Source of the DNA: Tethya wilhelma
Taxonomy: Eukaryota > Porifera > Demospongiae > Tethyida > Tethyidae
Length of the DNA: 64,000 bases
Assembly (NCBI GenBank): GCA_964030475.1
Contig: CAXIPT010000007.1
Span: 3,709,383 to 3,773,382 of the forward strand
Reading direction: 5' to 3'
A program made the translations under genes and the position numbers. Below are positions 61,322 to 64,000 of this stretch, one piece after another (the stretch's first letter is position 1; the number at the start of each line of letters is the position of its first letter). The notes below the pieces were generated by a model that searched no databases, was not told the DNA's origin, and saw only the letters and a list, made by a program, of their open reading frames with translations.

Positions 61322-63507
61322 AGCCTCGTTCCCAGGCCCGCAAAGCAGGTGAAGACAAAGAAACTAAGTTTATTTGTTCAAGAATCAGCTTCTGGAAGTA
61401 AACCGTCTTCGAGACTTGAAACGCTGACATAATACTTTAGCAATGGTTTTTGGCCATGTTTTTAGGCTTGTTTGAAAGAAAATGAGCTAAATAGTCGCTT
61501 GAAAAGTCTTTTAGCTGTTTTAGTGTCAAGCGCTCAGGTTTAGCAGAGTTATTCATGTGAATATTTGTATTCCGCTAATACCTGTGTCATAAAATTCTGG
61601 TCACTCTGTGAGATTGGGCACCCCACATTAGTAATTTCACGGAAAATTGGTATATACCGTAATAGCTGGAATTTTCGGGGTGTAAATTTTTGTGAAAAGC
61701 CTAGACCGTAGACCGCGCTTCAGAAGAAAATGTTCGTGGTTTTAATTTTTGTGACTCAAGTATCTTCAACTTAAAGCGCTTGAAGGTCTTGTGACAGTTT
61801 ATCTGCTTTGGTATACATGTAGAATACTATTCTAGCTAGATACAAGCTATTTAGACTGCAACCTTCTTGAAAAGATCGACGGGCAAGAGACAGAGAACTG
61901 AAGTCTTTGACCGCATGCGCATGGCGAGTATCATGACCTTTGACCTCTGAAAAAATTTTCGTGGGAGGGAAAATTTCGTGATCAACATGCATAATTATTA
62001 TGGTCAGACATGTGTTAGTGCTTGGTTTTACTTGTGGTTTTTCTTTAGTTCTTATTTCCTGTATTGGTTGATTCTCTTTGATGTTTTGTATAGGGATTAG
62101 GCTATATATATAGGCTAGGATTATATAATCTAGGAGCATTTTTGTTGTATTTGTCCTCCGTTTTTGAATCAAACATCTTAAACAGTCATCGGCGCTCAAC
62201 TCCACGCTCGGCTCTTTAAATTCATGCAGCCATGCAACTAGCTATTATATTCACAGTGCTAAAGAATATACTCTCAGTAACTATGCAGTCACTACCATGC
62301 ATGCATGTGATGCATTCAATTTCATATATCGTACCGGATAAATATTAAATTTCATCAAGATTTGGAGTTAAAGTTATTTTTTTGTTATATTATTATAAAG
62401 TCAGTTACTGTACATGTATATGGATGTTCCAATAATCACATGACAACTTTCAATGCTGTGCAGATATGCATGGGGGCAAAGCGGGTTAGTATGATCTGTG
62501 ATTAGAGTAGGCAATGCAGCCAAAGGAGGCTACAATTAAGTACAAAGCAACTAATAGATCTAGGTCTAGCTATATAGTGCCTGAGCGCCAAGAATCACTA
62601 ACAGTCTTATACCTACTCATTCTAATGATGTATATTCGCTTCTCCATCCAAATCATGCAACTTGCCAAGGGGCAACTTACTAATTTCCTGTGTACATTAG
62701 TCACCCGGGTTCCCAAATGAACAGTAAAATGGGCATCCGCGTGACTGGAATTTAAAATTTTACTGTGTGATTATTCACCCCGAGTGACTAAAATGGGGGG
62801 CGACCGATTTCACCGGCATGACACAGCGGGGCCACTGATTCATATATGCCATTCCTATGTACCCAGTACTATACTGTACTGGAAATAAATTAATTGTAAT
62901 GACCATGACCATGCATGTAAAGAAGGCACAGGCCCATATATAGCCAAATAAGAGTGGAATGGGGGACTTTATTATAGGGATTCTTGGCATGCCTGGCATG
63001 CATCAGTAAAGTCATATATCTTGTTTGCTTTCTGAATCATCTTAGTGTGATTTGGCTATTTTCCAGTGTGACTGTAAGTGTTGTAGAATCATTTACAAGA
63101 CCCTGCACACTATATTGGTTACTAGCTAGCCGGGAAGCATGTAATAGGCCTGGTTTACCGTACCAAGGCTACCATTACAGATCTATAGTAAATTGTTCTT
63201 CACCTGCTATGAATAACAAAACAGTACTGTTACCGTATTTTACATGCACTTATACAGGTATACACTATTATACTGTCTAGCTCACTTGTTTGATCTCTCC
63301 ACAAACGATAATCATGTAACAGAGACTGGTAAATTCGCCCACTTTTCAGTCTACACTAAGATCTACGGAAGTGCGTACTTAATTTTATTGAACATTTAGA
63401 ATTTATATGCATGGGGCTTATGCAAGTCATGGGAGTTAATGATATTCATACTGCACGTGGCCACGGTTGTAAATCAGCAGGGATCGAGGGATCAACTGAC
63501 AAGAATA
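61322..63507. other. Terminal spacer, mostly unrecognised
   Basis: 61655 onward starts like a TACCGTATAGCT-family end but no right end is found. Several small open frames (for example 62205-61771 minus, 62984-63280 plus) have no domain, splice context or codon signal I can support. Confidence 0.45.
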
Positions 63508-63594
63508 AAAATGAAGTAGTCATGTGCCGAAATTGAGACATGCCTTGTTCCCGGATACTTTTTTACCGCACTGAAATTTTTACTACTTGTGGTA
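63508..63594. mobile_element. Deleted arm of the CAAGTAG MITE family
   Basis: AAAATGAAGTAGTCATGTGC ... GACATGCCTTGTTCC ... GAAATTTTTACTACTTG: one arm, lacking the central CCCATTCCTACACTAC segment. No partner arm nearby. Confidence 0.7.
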
Positions 63595-64000
63595 TATAAA
63601 ATGCACCTGGAGCTGGAACCCATGCAATGATATCATGTCAATCAGAATGCAAGAGCTTGAATGAATTGTCATGTCTTTTTTTCTATAATCCACATCGCTA
63701 GTTTTGCAGACCATGCACGGACAAGTATTATAACTATCACTGCATTGATAACTATCTTCAAATTCCTCCTGGCTACATAGCTATATATCAGTGAGACTGG
63801 TAAAGAATGCTGAGATGTAGTCAATCTGTCCTTGATAACTAACATGCTTCTTGCCTGGCACTACAAAGCATAATGGTTTACATGCTGTTCAGATAAACCT
63901 TTGCCTCATGATGATAGAAAAAGTGACAGATCATAGTATACATGCTGGCCCTTAATTCATTTCCTCATTTCCCATTTCCAGTTCCACAATCATTAATTTT
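63595..64000. other. Right edge, nothing recognised
   Basis: AT-rich sequence without a supportable feature. Confidence 0.5.

Overview
The window reads as nuclear DNA from an early-branching animal, most likely a demosponge. This is inferred from gene content and structure, not from a search. Genes are split by short GT-AG introns and packed closely. Metazoan cell-biology genes (cytospin/SPECC1L, shugoshin, SPT6, PHYHD1) sit beside lineage-expanded surface receptors, and the spacers are full of short inverted-repeat transposons (MITEs). Five single N bases (20645, 20979, 35913, 45759, 47888) look like contig joins and affect several gene models.

Layout. 1-1207: (CT)n tract and nothing else recognised. 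1208-6191 (+): seven-exon cytospin/SPECC1L gene ending in a calponin-homology domain. 6558-9458 (+): six-exon shugoshin gene, assembled here from splice sites; an intronless phytanoyl-CoA-dioxygenase-like gene (PHYHD1) lies antisense inside its first intron. 9797-11611 (-): secreted GH5-like glycoside hydrolase. 11.6-13.7 kb: MITE, weak exons and a dead non-LTR retrotransposon. 13.85-18.2 kb (-): tandem pair of GT92 glycosyltransferases, the second broken. 18.2-22.3 kb: repeats and a tentative multi-exon gene.

22.5-31.0 kb (-): two tandem receptor genes built from leucine-rich repeats followed by EGF modules. The second is a type I membrane protein with a PPxY-bearing tail. 31.35-39.57 kb (+): SPT6, only its first half, with exons 9-12 present twice as a perfect 2,194-bp copy split by an N (probable assembly artefact). 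41.2-54.7 kb (-): two large tandem single-exon genes coding for Pmp-like beta-helix repeat ectodomains fused to a multi-pass membrane domain and a cytoplasmic tail. This pair is the best candidate for an under-described receptor system. 54.7-64 kb: a tRNA-like element, a hypothetical gene interrupted by a TA-flanked transposon, minisatellites and several MITEs.

Functionally the genes are mostly independent. Shared themes are chromosome segregation and transcription housekeeping (shugoshin with an E2F-like promoter site; SPT6), and cell-surface recognition and glycosylation (LRR-EGF receptors, beta-helix receptors, GT92, GH5).
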